DNA of 64,000 nt from Macrococcoides psychrotolerans (lineage in GTDB: Bacteria > Bacillota > Bacilli > Staphylococcales > Staphylococcaceae), in assembly GCF_038095555.1 (NCBI RefSeq), contig NZ_CP124591.1:1240001-1304000 (forward strand), read 5' to 3'. The notes beneath the pieces were generated by a model. That model worked only from the letters and a program-made list of their open reading frames with translations. It did no database searches and was not told the DNA's origin. Positions 49,750 through 58,472 of this stretch are shown here, one piece after another. The position numbers were made by a program, and so were the translations under genes. The first letter of the stretch is position 1. The number at the start of each line of letters is the position of its first letter.

Positions 49750-50183
49750 GGTGGTCGCCCTGACACTTGTAGGTGGCGAACTTTCACGATGTTCGGCATC
49801 TAGTCCTTCCAGGTGGTCGCCCTGACACTTGTAGGTGGCGAACTTTCACGATGTTCGGCATCTAGTCCTTCCAGGTGGTCGCCCTGACACTTGTAGGTGG
49901 CGAACTTTCACGATGTTCGGCATCTAGTCCTTCCAGTTGGTCGCCCTGACGCTTGTAGGTGGCGAACTTTCACGATGTCCGGCACCTAGACCTTCTAGGT
50001 AGCCGTCCTGACGCTTGTAGGTGGCGAACTTTCACGATGTTCGGCATCTAGTCCTTCCAGGTAGCCGTCCTGACGCTTGTAGGTGACGAACTTTCACGAT
50101 GTTCGGCACCTAGACCTTCCAGGTGGTCGCCCTAAAGCTTGTAGGTGACGAACTTTCACGACATTCGCCATCTACTCCCTATC
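49750..50183. repeat. Seven tandem copies of a 62-bp intergenic repeat
   Basis: Units start at 49750, 49812, 49874, 49936, 49998, 50060 and 50122, exactly 62 bases apart, filling 434 bases. Copies 1-3 are identical; copies 4-7 differ at scattered sites. Each unit contains TAGGTGGCGAACTTTCACGA or a close variant. The array is more GC-rich than its surroundings. It lies between the terminator of the LLM gene and the cymR stop codon, two convergent genes. The period is not a multiple of three and stop codons recur, so it is not coding. Short inverted repeats (CATCT/AGGTG across unit junctions, TCGCC/GGCGA inside units) would let each copy fold. Confidence 0.95.
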
Positions 50184-50211
50184 ACAACATAGAATCAAAC
50201 ATTACAAAACA

Positions 50212-50634
50212 TTATATATAGAACATATACCCTTCTATCGGACTGCTTTCTTTATAATGCATTAAGTCATACAATGTCGTTTCATCAAGGACTTTCTTCA
50301 CCGCATCACGAATATCAATCCATAACTGTTTCTGTGCTGGCGGTTCATCTTCAATGCCCTCAACTGGTGTAATCGGTCCTTCTAACAAACGAATAATTTC
50401 ACTCGTTGTCACTTCTTTCGGATGTTTCATCAACTTATAACCACCACGTGCACCACGTACACTTTTAATGAGTCCTGCATTTCTAAGTGGTCCAACAAGT
50501 TGTTCTAAATATAAGTCACTTAAATGATTTTCTTCTGCAATCGTTTTTAAGGATACAGTTTCACCTTTATCATATCGTTTCGCGAGCGATATCATTAACG
50601 TTAAACCATATCTTCCTTTAGTTGATATTTTCAT
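50212..50634 (-). CDS. cymR: Cysteine metabolism repressor CymR (Rrf2 family)
   Basis: Rrf2-type regulator of 140 residues. In staphylococci and Bacillus it forms a complex with CysK and represses cysteine and sulfur uptake genes. The winged helix MKISTKGRYGLTLMISLAKRY, HLSDLYLEQLVGPLRNAGLIKSVRGARGGYKL is intact. It lacks the Fe-S cysteines of IscR, as CymR does. An upstream TTG (50655) overlaps AAGGAG; the ATG at 50634 gives the family start. It is divergent from rarA. No intrinsic terminator follows; the 62-bp repeat array begins 28 bases after the stop. Confidence 0.94.
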   Translation of the reverse strand: MKISTKGRYGLTLMISLAKRYDKGETVSLKTIAEENHLSDLYLEQLVGPLRNAGLIKSVRGARGGYKLMKHPKEVTTSEIIRLLEGPITPVEGIEDEPPAQKQLWIDIRDAVKKVLDETTLYDLMHYKESSPIEGYMFYI

Positions 50635-50720
50635 TATATAGATGCTCCTTTTCAATAAATCAATTTTATCACATTTTTATGTAAAATAAGGTACACTTTA
50701 TATGAAAAGGGGAGGATTTT

Positions 50721-51981
50721 TTGGAACCATTAGCATATAGAATGAGACCGAATACGATTGATGATATCATCGGACAGGCACATCTCGTCGGTCCCCGTGG
50801 CATTATTAGACGTATGGTTGAGTCGAAACGTTTATCCTCAATGATATTATATGGACCTCCCGGCATTGGCAAGACAAGTATCGCACAAGCCATCGCTGGA
50901 AGTACAAATGTTAAATTCAGACAATTAAATGCTGTAACAAATACTAAGAAAGATATGCAGCTCATCGCTGAAGAGGCAAAGATGAGCGGTCAAGTCATAT
51001 TATTACTGGATGAAATTCATCGACTCGATAAAGGAAAACAAGATTTCTTGCTGCCGCATCTAGAAAAGGGCAGTATTATACTGATTGGTGCAACGACGAG
51101 CAATCCATATCATGCTATTAATCCTGCCATTCGTAGCAGGACACAAATTTTCGAACTGTACCCACACGGTGATAAAGAAGTAAAGCAGGCGCTGACGCGT
51201 GCTTTAAATGATGATGTGAATGGGTATGGTAAAAAAGATGTTCAAATTGATGATGATGCAGTTTCCCACTTTGTCCAAAGTGCTGCCGGGGATATCAGAA
51301 CTGCACTCAATGCACTGGAACTTTCAATTTTATCTGCACAGGATGACCCTGTTCATATTACTTTACAGGATGCGAAAGATTGTCTGCAGAAACCGAGTTT
51401 TAATTTCGATGCAGATGGGGATATGCATTACGATATAATGAGTGCATTTCAGAAATCCATTCGTGGTAGTGATGTTGATGCAAGTCTCCATTATCTAGCA
51501 CGCCTGATTGAAGGTGGAGACTTACCGACAATTGCGAGACGTCTGCTCGTTATCAGCTATGAAGACGTTGGACTTGCCTCACCAGGTCTTTGGTGCAAGA
51601 ACCCTCGCTGCGATAGAATCTGCAGAACGTCTAGGCTTTCCGGAAGCACGTATCCCACTCGCACAAGCTGTGATTGAATTATGTTTAAGTCCAAAATCAA
51701 ACTCTGGTATCAGTGCGATCGATCACGCACTAAAAGATGTTAAGAGCGGTAAAGTCGGTGCGATACCAAAACATTTGAAGGATGCACATTATCAAGGTGC
51801 CAAAGACTTAGGAAATGGTGTTGATTATAAATATCCACACAGCTTTGAAAGTGGCTATGTCGTGCAGCAGTATTTACCTGATACATTAAAGCATAAGCAC
51901 TATTACGAACCAAAAGCAACGAGTAAGTCAGAGCAGCAGTTCAAACAGATTTATGACAATATAAAACGACAAAAGCGTTAA
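50721..51981 (+). pseudogene. rarA: Replication-associated recombination protein A (RarA/MgsA), frameshifted
   Basis: AAA+ ATPase of the RarA/WHIP family acting at stalled forks. The first frame starts with TTG at 50721 (GGGGAGG upstream). It carries Walker A GPPGIGKTS, Walker B LLLDEIHR and sensor GATTSNPYHAINPAIRSR, then breaks after YEDVGLASP near 51583. The C-terminal domain continues in the next frame as GARTLAAIESAERLGFPEAR...PKSNS to the stop at 51981. Removing one base restores family length (about 420 residues). The ATPase module is intact; without the shift, the tetramerisation domain would be lost. Either a real inactivating mutation or an assembly error is possible. Confidence 0.88.
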
Positions 51982-51997
51982 TCGCTTTTGTCGTTTT
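51963..51997. terminator. Bidirectional terminator between rarA and the ABC permease gene
   Basis: Perfect 15-base-pair stem AAAACGACAAAAGCG/CGCTTTTGTCGTTTT with a five-base loop at 51963-51997. T or T-like runs are present on both sides. The rarA stop codon lies in the loop. Confidence 0.88.
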
Positions 51998-52000
51998 GAT

Positions 52001-52999
52001 TTAGTTTGCTACATCTCGTTTCTTAAATATAACAGCAGTTACGATAATTACAATGAGTAGTGCAACAATGTTGTAAATTAAACTGTAAGTAAACGTCATA
52101 TCGTCTACAGGTAGTGGTGCAATATTATCAACATTATATTGATTCAGTCCCCAGTTCGCCGGCCATAAAAACTTTACAAGTTCAGTTTTACTTTGTAAGA
52201 ACATGACAGCGATATCTCCGAAGAACATTAACGTAAATGCGATACCGATACTTAATGAAGTATTTCTGAACAGTACGGATAAACTAAATGCAATAACTGC
52301 AAATATAACAACGTACATATAGTCATTTGCAAAATGTCTCATCAGTAATGGCATGAATTCTACCATTTTATACTTCATCTCTTCACCACTCTGTACAGCA
52401 ATCTTACTTGTTGGATTCATTTGAGATGTTATAAGACTAATGATAAGCTTCACGACATAACCAAATAACAGGAATAAAAACGATGCAATAAATGCAAATA
52501 TTAATTTAGATGCAAATATTTTAAGTCGTGATGCTGGGCGTATTAATAACAGTTTAATCGTCCCTTGCTGATATTCACGCGACATTAATCCGCTACACAT
52601 AACTGTAATCATTATCGCGATTAATGGGATAAAACCATTGATACCGAGCATATCACCATATACATCATTACCAGCAGGTGGCTGAACATCTTTTTTCAAG
52701 TAGAATGACAACTCAGAAATACGACTTTCATACGTCGCAAGTTTATTATAATCTACTACTTCTCTATCTTTTTCTTTCTTTTTATTAATTTTTGCAAGTT
52801 CCGTCTGCATATCCTTAATATCTTTTTTTACTTCAGTTTTCCAGTTATCACCATACGTTTTATGGTCATACTTCGTTGAACCAAACTGCATCGTTAGTAA
52901 ACTAGGCAGCAACATAAATAAAATGATTAACCCGAGCATGATCCATGTTCCAAGTCGATTGAAATATTTAATCCATTCGTTATAAACCAGCTTACCCAA
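52001..52999 (-). CDS. ABC transporter permease (ABC-2 type)
   Basis: Membrane subunit of an ABC exporter; 332 residues. The first membrane helix is at about 15-38, followed by a large extracytoplasmic, lysine-rich loop (about 40-120). Further helices lie at about 130-150, 175-195, 235-260, 265-280 and 300-322. The start is TTG at 52999, with GGAGG 8 bases upstream, lying inside the 3' end of the ATPase gene; an ATG at 53017 overlaps that site. The substrate is unknown; architecture resembles antimicrobial-peptide or sodium exporters of the NatB/YxlG type. Confidence 0.86.
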   Translation of the reverse strand: MGKLVYNEWIKYFNRLGTWIMLGLIILFMLLPSLLTMQFGSTKYDHKTYGDNWKTEVKKDIKDMQTELAKINKKKEKDREVVDYNKLATYESRISELSFYLKKDVQPPAGNDVYGDMLGINGFIPLIAIMITVMCSGLMSREYQQGTIKLLLIRPASRLKIFASKLIFAFIASFLFLLFGYVVKLIISLITSQMNPTSKIAVQSGEEMKYKMVEFMPLLMRHFANDYMYVVIFAVIAFSLSVLFRNTSLSIGIAFTLMFFGDIAVMFLQSKTELVKFLWPANWGLNQYNVDNIAPLPVDDMTFTYSLIYNIVALLIVIIVTAVIFKKRDVAN

Positions 53000-53921
53000 T
53001 GTGCACACCTCCGTCATTCGTAATATTCATAAAGCGATCTTCAAGTGATACTTTTTCTTTCGTAACACTATATATATCAATATCATCCTTTACGATATTA
53101 CGTATCAATTCCGGTATATCTTTACTTGCGGTATCGATTGTAAACGTATCACCTTCTTGATGATACTGTTTACCAATACGCTGGAAAAATGCCTGCGCAC
53201 GTTCAGAAGGATATAAGTCTAACGTATGTTTAACAATAGTGTCTGATGTTACAACTTTATTGACTTCTTCAATTTGTACCATCTTACCATTTTTAATAAT
53301 ACCGAAACGGTCACACATCAGCTCCATCTCACTCATTAAATGGCTTGATACGATTACTGACATATTTTCTTCTTTAGCGAGTTTCTTTATGTAGTCACGA
53401 ATTTCACGAATTCCGGCCGGATCTAATCCGTTTGTCGGTTCGTCTAAAATTAAAATTTTCGGTTTATGTAAGAGCGCCTGTGCCAGACCTAAACGTTGAC
53501 GCATACCTAGTGAATACTTCTTCACTTTATCTTTTATACGTGGCTGGAGCCCTACAAGCTTCACAACGCGATCGATATCAGCTTTCGTTATTCCTTTTTG
53601 CATACGTGCAAACTGCTTTAAGTTTTCATATCCAGATAAAAATGGATAAAGCTCAGGATTTTCTACAATTGCACCGATATCTTTCATTATTTCTGAACGA
53701 TTGTGCACGACAGACTTTCCAAGTACTTTAATGTCACCTTCTGTTGGTGTTGTAAGACCTACAATCATACGGATTGTCGTCGTTTTACCTGCACCGTTCG
53801 GACCGAGGAAGCCAAATACTTCTCCTTTATTTACGGTGAAGTTCAGATCTTTAATAATTTCTTTCTTACCAATCTTTTTGTGAAGATTAGTGACTTCAAG
53901 ACTATATTGCTGACTTTCCAT
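52992..53921 (-). CDS. ABC transporter ATP-binding protein
   Basis: ATPase subunit (309 residues) of the exporter formed with the overlapping permease gene. Walker A GPNGAGKTT (about 39-47), the ABC signature YSLGMRQRLGLAQAL (a variant of LSGGQ), Walker B ILILDEPTNGLDPAG, and the switch histidine in VIVSSHLMSEME are all present, so the ATPase should be active. A C-terminal extension of about 90 residues is typical of the bacitracin/NatA-like drug exporter group (DrrA type). GGAGGTG precedes the ATG. The physiological substrate cannot be told from sequence. Confidence 0.93.
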   Translation of the reverse strand: MESQQYSLEVTNLHKKIGKKEIIKDLNFTVNKGEVFGFLGPNGAGKTTTIRMIVGLTTPTEGDIKVLGKSVVHNRSEIMKDIGAIVENPELYPFLSGYENLKQFARMQKGITKADIDRVVKLVGLQPRIKDKVKKYSLGMRQRLGLAQALLHKPKILILDEPTNGLDPAGIREIRDYIKKLAKEENMSVIVSSHLMSEMELMCDRFGIIKNGKMVQIEEVNKVVTSDTIVKHTLDLYPSERAQAFFQRIGKQYHQEGDTFTIDTASKDIPELIRNIVKDDIDIYSVTKEKVSLEDRFMNITNDGGVHIG

Positions 53922-53998
53922 GATACACCTCCATCATTTTTACCACTTAATTGTACTATAGTTATCCATTTAATGCTAAAATTACTAGTAAAATGACA

Positions 53999-54027
53999 TT
54001 AAAAAACAGCAACCTCAATTGCTGTTT
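53999..54027 (-). terminator. Intrinsic terminator of tcdA
   Basis: Stem AACAGCAA/TTGCTGTT (loop TTGAGG, which contains the tcdA stop TGA) at 54005-54026, followed on the minus strand by TTTT. Confidence 0.85.
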
Positions 54028-54791
54028 TGTTTATCTTTCACACGTGTCACAGGAAAATCCTTCAAAATATCATTTACCACATAGCTCGCACAAATTAATC
54101 CGACAACACTTGGTACAAAAGCATTAGAAGACGGGGGCATCTGCGCTTTACGAATCGGAGCATCAGGGTTGCCGACATACGATTTCACATCGTCACGTAT
54201 TACAATCGGACTTTCATCAGAGAAAACAACAGGGATGCCTTTATAAATCTTCTCTTTACGCAGCTTTGTGCGAATTACTTTCGCCATAGGATCTGTATGT
54301 GTCTTCGAGATATCTGCAATCTGGAAACGCGTCGGATCCGTTTTGTTTGCCGCACCCATACTCGAAATAATTTTTATGTTACGCTTTAGACATTCTTTCA
54401 TTAAATGAATTTTATACATGATTGTATCTGATGCGTCTACAACATAATCAATGTCATATTCGAATATCTCTTCATACGTTTCGTCTGTATAGAACATATG
54501 CAGAGAAGTCACCTTACATTCAGGATTGATTAATTTTATACGCTCTTCCATTAATGTTACTTTAGATTGTCCCACAGTTGTCGTCAGTGCATGAATTTGA
54601 CGGTTTACATTCGTTATATCGACGTCATCTTTATCAATCAAGATAATATGACCAATATTGGTACGTGCAAGCGCTTCAGCAGCGAAAGAACCTACCCCTC
54701 CAACACCTAAGATCATTACCGTCTTTTTATTTAATGCATCTAATCCTTCTTTTCCATATGCAAGTTCATTTCTTGAAAATTGATGTTTCAT
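54015..54791 (-). CDS. tcdA: tRNA threonylcarbamoyladenosine dehydratase TcdA
   Basis: E1/ThiF-like enzyme that cyclises t6A37 to ct6A in an ATP-dependent dehydration; 258 residues. The nucleotide-binding loop VMILGVGGVGSFAAEALART, the DKDDVDITNVNRQ segment and DASDTIMYKIHL match TcdA (YrvM in Bacillus). A longer frame opens at 54854, but GGAG lies 6 bases before the ATG at 54791 and the longer form would start within the 6S RNA terminator. With mtaB in this window, two further modifications of t6A37 are encoded. Confidence 0.93.
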   Translation of the reverse strand: MKHQFSRNELAYGKEGLDALNKKTVMILGVGGVGSFAAEALARTNIGHIILIDKDDVDITNVNRQIHALTTTVGQSKVTLMEERIKLINPECKVTSLHMFYTDETYEEIFEYDIDYVVDASDTIMYKIHLMKECLKRNIKIISSMGAANKTDPTRFQIADISKTHTDPMAKVIRTKLRKEKIYKGIPVVFSDESPIVIRDDVKSYVGNPDAPIRKAQMPPSSNAFVPSVVGLICASYVVNDILKDFPVTRVKDKQNSN

Positions 54792-54855
54792 TATGTTCTC
54801 CATTCTTCTTTCATTATATGTATATCCTACCATATAACTCGAATATGTGAACATA

Positions 54856-55086
54856 AAAAGACGAAGGACATAAGTCCTTCGCCAATACGATAGTATCCAA
54901 CTGAGCCGTCATTGTATAGTTGATCATTTTGGCCTGATAAATTCAGGTGGGTGCCCTGTTTCTTATTCAGCAAGTCCTCCATTAGAGGCGTGTGCATCGT
55001 AAGAAAACCTATTAGGCTCCCTGATCATAAAGTGTTAGGTCAAAATATAAAAACTAATGTCGTACTCTTCAGACACCTATCTTATG
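54856..55086 (-). ncRNA. ssrS: 6S RNA
   Basis: About 230 bases between aspS and tcdA with no reading frame. The 5' end GACATAAG pairs with CTTATGTC at the 3' end, closing a long rod. Internal segments such as GATCAGGGAGCCTA, GCACACGCCTCTAATGGAGG and ACGGCTCAGTTGGATACT resemble what I remember of staphylococcal 6S RNA. A terminator hairpin CGAAGGAC/GTCCTTCG followed by TCTTTTT ends it at about 54856-54881. A promoter lies just upstream. 6S RNA binds the SigA holoenzyme and mimics open promoter DNA in stationary phase. Confidence 0.85.
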
Positions 55087-55091
55087 TCTTT

Positions 55092-55119
55092 ATAATATCA
55101 TATATTTCATATAATGCAA
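55092..55119 (-). promoter_or_regulatory. Predicted promoter of 6S RNA
   Basis: Minus strand: -35 TTGCAT (55119-55114), 16-base spacer, -10 TATTAT (55097-55092). The expected start is near 55085, at the 5' strand of the closing stem. Confidence 0.62.
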
Positions 55120-55131
55120 ATAAAAAACTTT

Positions 55132-56910
55132 CTATTTTTCTGAATTTTCAATATTTAACTGGATATGAAGTTCTTCTAATTGCTTGTCGTCCACTTTACT
55201 TGGTGCATCTGTCAATAAACAAGTTGCACTTGCAGTTTTCGGGAATGCGATTACGTCACGTAAGTTTGAGCGGCCTGATAATAACATTACCATACGGTCT
55301 AATCCTAGAGCGATACCGCCATGTGGTGGCGCACCGTACTTAAATGCATCCATTAAGAATCCAAACTGTTCCTGTGCTTCTTCTTCACTGAATCCTAATG
55401 CCTCGAACATCTCCTGCTGCATCTCCTGATCATGTATACGGATTGATCCACCACCGAGCTCATAACCATTTAATACGACGTCATATGCATTCGCCTGTAC
55501 TTTTTCTTTGTCCGTTTTCAATAATTCTCTATGCTCTTTTTTCGGTGCTGTGAATGGATGGTGTGCTGCGAAGTAGCGATCTAGCTCCTCGTCATATTCA
55601 AATAACGGCCAGTCTGTCACCCACAAGAAGTTAAATTTATTATCGTCAATTAAGCCAAGTTCCTTACCAAGCTTATTACGTAAGTTTGCGAGACTCGCAT
55701 TGACAACACTCCACTTATCAGCAACAAATAATATTAAGTCACCCGTCTCTGCATTTGTCACATCTAATAATTCTGATGCATGACTTTCTTCAAAGAATTT
55801 CGCGATCGGTCCGTTTAATCCATCTTCAGTCACTTTAACCCATGCTAACCCTTTCGCACCATATATCTTTGCATATTCCTGTAACGCACCAATATCTTTA
55901 CGTGAATATTTATCGCTTGCGCCTTTTACAACGATTGCTTTAACGGCACCACCACTTTCTACCGCACCTTTGAATACTTTAAATTCCATCTTTGAAGCAA
56001 GTTCATTTAAAGTCACAAGTTTCATATCAAAACGTGTGTCAGGTTTATCAATTCCGTAATCACGCATCGCTTCTTCATACGTCATACGCGGGAAAGGTGT
56101 CACAATATCGATCCCTTTAACATCTTTCATAATACGTTTAAGCATTCCTTCATTCATTGTCATAACATCTTCCTGATCAACAAAGCTCATTTCGATATCA
56201 ATCTGAGTAAACTCCGGCTGACGGTCTGCACGTAGATCTTCATCACGGAAACACTTAACGATCTGATAATATTTATCAAATCCACCAATCATCAATAACT
56301 GTTTAAAGATTTGCGGAGACTGTGGTAATGCATAGAATTCTCCTTCTTGTACACGTGACGGAACAAGATAATCACGTGCACCTTCAGGAGTAGACTTTGT
56401 AAGTACAGGTGTTTCAACTTCGTAAAATCCACCTTCATCTAAGTAGTTACGTACAGCACGTGTAATTTGATGACGCATTTTAAATGTGTTCGCTAAAGGT
56501 TCACGGCGTAAATCTAGGTAACGATATTTTAAACGCACGTCTTCTGAGCTATCAGTCTCTGCTTCAATCTGGAATGGTGGTGTTTCAGATTTATTAATAA
56601 TCGTTACATCACTAACCTGAACTTCTACTTTACCTGTTTTAATCTTTGGGTTGATAACAGCTTCATCACGCATCGCTACCTTACCATGAACTTCAATAAC
56701 ATATTCAGAACGGATGGTTTCAGCAACTGCCAATGCTTCTTTTGAGAAGTCCGGGTTAAATACAATCTGTACGACACCTTCACGGTCGCGTAGATCAATA
56801 AAGATTAGTCCGCCTAAGTCACGACGTTTTTGTACCCATCCCTTTAAAATAATTTCTTGTCCTATATATGATTCTGTGACTAAGCCACAATAAGTTGTTC
56901 TGTTATCCAT
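55132..56910 (-). CDS. aspS: Aspartate--tRNA ligase
   Basis: Class IIb synthetase of 592 residues. It has an N-terminal OB-fold anticodon-binding domain (about 1-110, GWVQKRRDLGGLIFIDLRDREG), motif 2 FRDEDLRADRQPEFTQIDIE, the bacterial GAD insertion (about 290-420) and motif 3 GIALGLDRMVMLL. It follows hisS by three bases in a two-gene operon under a T-box leader. No asparagine-related partner is in the window, so discriminating or non-discriminating type cannot be decided here. Confidence 0.97.
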   Translation of the reverse strand: MDNRTTYCGLVTESYIGQEIILKGWVQKRRDLGGLIFIDLRDREGVVQIVFNPDFSKEALAVAETIRSEYVIEVHGKVAMRDEAVINPKIKTGKVEVQVSDVTIINKSETPPFQIEAETDSSEDVRLKYRYLDLRREPLANTFKMRHQITRAVRNYLDEGGFYEVETPVLTKSTPEGARDYLVPSRVQEGEFYALPQSPQIFKQLLMIGGFDKYYQIVKCFRDEDLRADRQPEFTQIDIEMSFVDQEDVMTMNEGMLKRIMKDVKGIDIVTPFPRMTYEEAMRDYGIDKPDTRFDMKLVTLNELASKMEFKVFKGAVESGGAVKAIVVKGASDKYSRKDIGALQEYAKIYGAKGLAWVKVTEDGLNGPIAKFFEESHASELLDVTNAETGDLILFVADKWSVVNASLANLRNKLGKELGLIDDNKFNFLWVTDWPLFEYDEELDRYFAAHHPFTAPKKEHRELLKTDKEKVQANAYDVVLNGYELGGGSIRIHDQEMQQEMFEALGFSEEEAQEQFGFLMDAFKYGAPPHGGIALGLDRMVMLLSGRSNLRDVIAFPKTASATCLLTDAPSKVDDKQLEELHIQLNIENSEK

Positions 56911-56913
56911 TCA

Positions 56914-58173
56914 TTATTCTCCTTTAATATATGATGCAATATCCTGTAATTTAATTGTTTCACTTTCACCGGTCTGCATCGCTTTAATTTGTATTTCATT
57001 CGTCTCAATTTCGTCGCTTCCGAGTACAACAGTGTATGTTGCGTGAATACGGTCGGCCTGCTTCATCTGACCTTTCATCTTACGTCCGAGATAGTCCATA
57101 TCAGCACGTATACCTGCATTACGCAGTTCTGCAACAATCTTAACTGCTTCTTTCACAGTTTCAGGCATCGTTACAACAAATATATCTACTGATTCTTCAA
57201 CATCAAGTTCAATGCCTTCTGCTTCAATCGCAAGCAATAATCGTTCAATACTTAATGCGAATCCGATTCCTGTTTCTTTAGGTCCATCCAGCATTTCCAG
57301 TAATCCATTATAACGACCACCACCACAAAGTGTTGTAATCGCTCCGAAACCTTCCGCTTCACTCATCACTTCAAATGCAGTATGCGTATAGTAATCTAGG
57401 CCACGCACTAAATTTGCATCCTCGATATATGGAATGTTTAGCAAGTCTAAGTATTGTTTCACTTCTTCATAATAATTTCTTGAATAATCGTTTAAGTACT
57501 CAGTAATCTTCGGTGCTGTTTTAACTGCAGGCTGCTCATGGTCAACCTTACAATCCAGGATACGCATCGGATTCGTATGTAATCTGTTTTTACAGTCATT
57601 ACAGAAATTATCGATATGTGGTTCAAAATGCTCAATGAGCGCCTGTTTATACTCTTCTCTACTATCCATATCACCAATTGAGTTCAGTACAATCTTAATA
57701 TGCTTCAACCCAAATGATTTGTATATGTTATACACCATATGAATAACTTCTGCATCAATTGCTGGATTTTCACTACCGATTGCTTCAACACCGAACTGTA
57801 CAAATTGACGATAACGTCCTTTTTGTTTACGTTCGTAGCGGAACATTGGCCCATTATAATAAAGTTTAACCGGTTGATTAGCATCTCCATTCATCTTATT
57901 CTCAATATAACTTCTTACAACAGCTGCTGTCCCTTCTGGACGTAATGTTAAACTACGATCCCCTTTATCTTTGAACGTATACATTTCTTTTTGAACGATA
58001 TCTGTAGAACCTCCAACACCACGCGCGAAGAGATCCGTCGACTCAAACATTGGTGTACGGATTTCCTTATAGTTATAACTTGCTGCAATATTATGCAACT
58101 TTGATTCGACATAGCGCCACTTGGCAGTTTCAGCAGGTAGTATATCTTGTGTTCCTCTTGGTATATTAATCAT
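56914..58173 (-). CDS. hisS: Histidine--tRNA ligase
   Basis: Class II synthetase of 419 residues. It shows MINIPRGTQDILPAETAKW, motif 2 LRPEGTAAVVRSYIE, the histidine-specific LVRGLDYYTHTAFEV (hisA loop) and GGGRYNGLLEMLDGP. The C-terminal anticodon-binding domain spans about 325-415. An upstream in-frame ATG (58242) lies in the T-box. Adjacent ATGs at 58176 and 58173 follow AAGGAGG; the second has better spacing and gives the family start. Confidence 0.97.
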   Translation of the reverse strand: MINIPRGTQDILPAETAKWRYVESKLHNIAASYNYKEIRTPMFESTDLFARGVGGSTDIVQKEMYTFKDKGDRSLTLRPEGTAAVVRSYIENKMNGDANQPVKLYYNGPMFRYERKQKGRYRQFVQFGVEAIGSENPAIDAEVIHMVYNIYKSFGLKHIKIVLNSIGDMDSREEYKQALIEHFEPHIDNFCNDCKNRLHTNPMRILDCKVDHEQPAVKTAPKITEYLNDYSRNYYEEVKQYLDLLNIPYIEDANLVRGLDYYTHTAFEVMSEAEGFGAITTLCGGGRYNGLLEMLDGPKETGIGFALSIERLLLAIEAEGIELDVEESVDIFVVTMPETVKEAVKIVAELRNAGIRADMDYLGRKMKGQMKQADRIHATYTVVLGSDEIETNEIQIKAMQTGESETIKLQDIASYIKGE

Positions 58174-58189
58174 CATTATCCTCCTTAAT

Positions 58190-58436
58190 ATAAAAAAGTC
58201 CCTTATGCATATGCATAAGGGACGAAATATTCGTGGTGCCACCCAAATTGATATTCAGTAAAGAATATCCTCTTTAGTACATTTAACGCATGCATTACGG
58301 CTCTACTTTCATAAAGCAACCTTGCTTATTGTTCACATTGTCATCATTAATCATCTACTTCCAGCAGCTGTAGATGTCTCTTTAAATAATCAATAACAAT
58401 ATATAAGCTCATAACGGTTGATATGGAATTAATATT
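58190..58436 (-). ncRNA. T-box riboswitch of the hisS-aspS operon
   Basis: T-box GGGTGGCACCACGA on the minus strand (58244-58231). Its terminator is GTCCCTTATGCAT/ATGCATAAGGGAC at 58223-58198, followed by TTTTTT. Upstream, CATCTAC/GTAGATG around AGCTGCTGGAA fits the stem I apex, and ATTG/CAAT pairing brackets a loop containing GATGAC. GAT and GAC are both Asp codons and no CAT/CAC occurs there, so the leader probably senses tRNA-Asp rather than tRNA-His. The specifier assignment is by eye only. Confidence 0.87.
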
Positions 58437-58442
58437 AGGTTT

Positions 58443-58471
58443 ATATTACTAATTTAACTGTTTAAAGTCAA
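58443..58471 (-). promoter_or_regulatory. Predicted SigA promoter of hisS-aspS
   Basis: Minus strand: -35 TTGACT (58471-58466), 17-base spacer, -10 TAATAT (58448-58443). It lies immediately after the lytH stop codon. Confidence 0.65.
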
Positions 58472-58472
58472 G

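Noticed and set aside
49750..50183. Possible CRISPR array
   Set aside because: The repeated unit fills the whole period; there are no unique spacers of constant length between conserved repeats, and no cas genes are near.
49750..50183. Repeat-encoded protein
   Set aside because: The 62-base period shifts frame in every copy, and stop codons (TAG in GTAGG and CTAG) recur in all frames.
51575..51600. Programmed frameshift in rarA
   Set aside because: No slippery heptamer, internal Shine-Dalgarno or downstream stimulatory stem of the usual kind; RarA is not known to me as a recoded gene. Mutation or sequence error is simpler.
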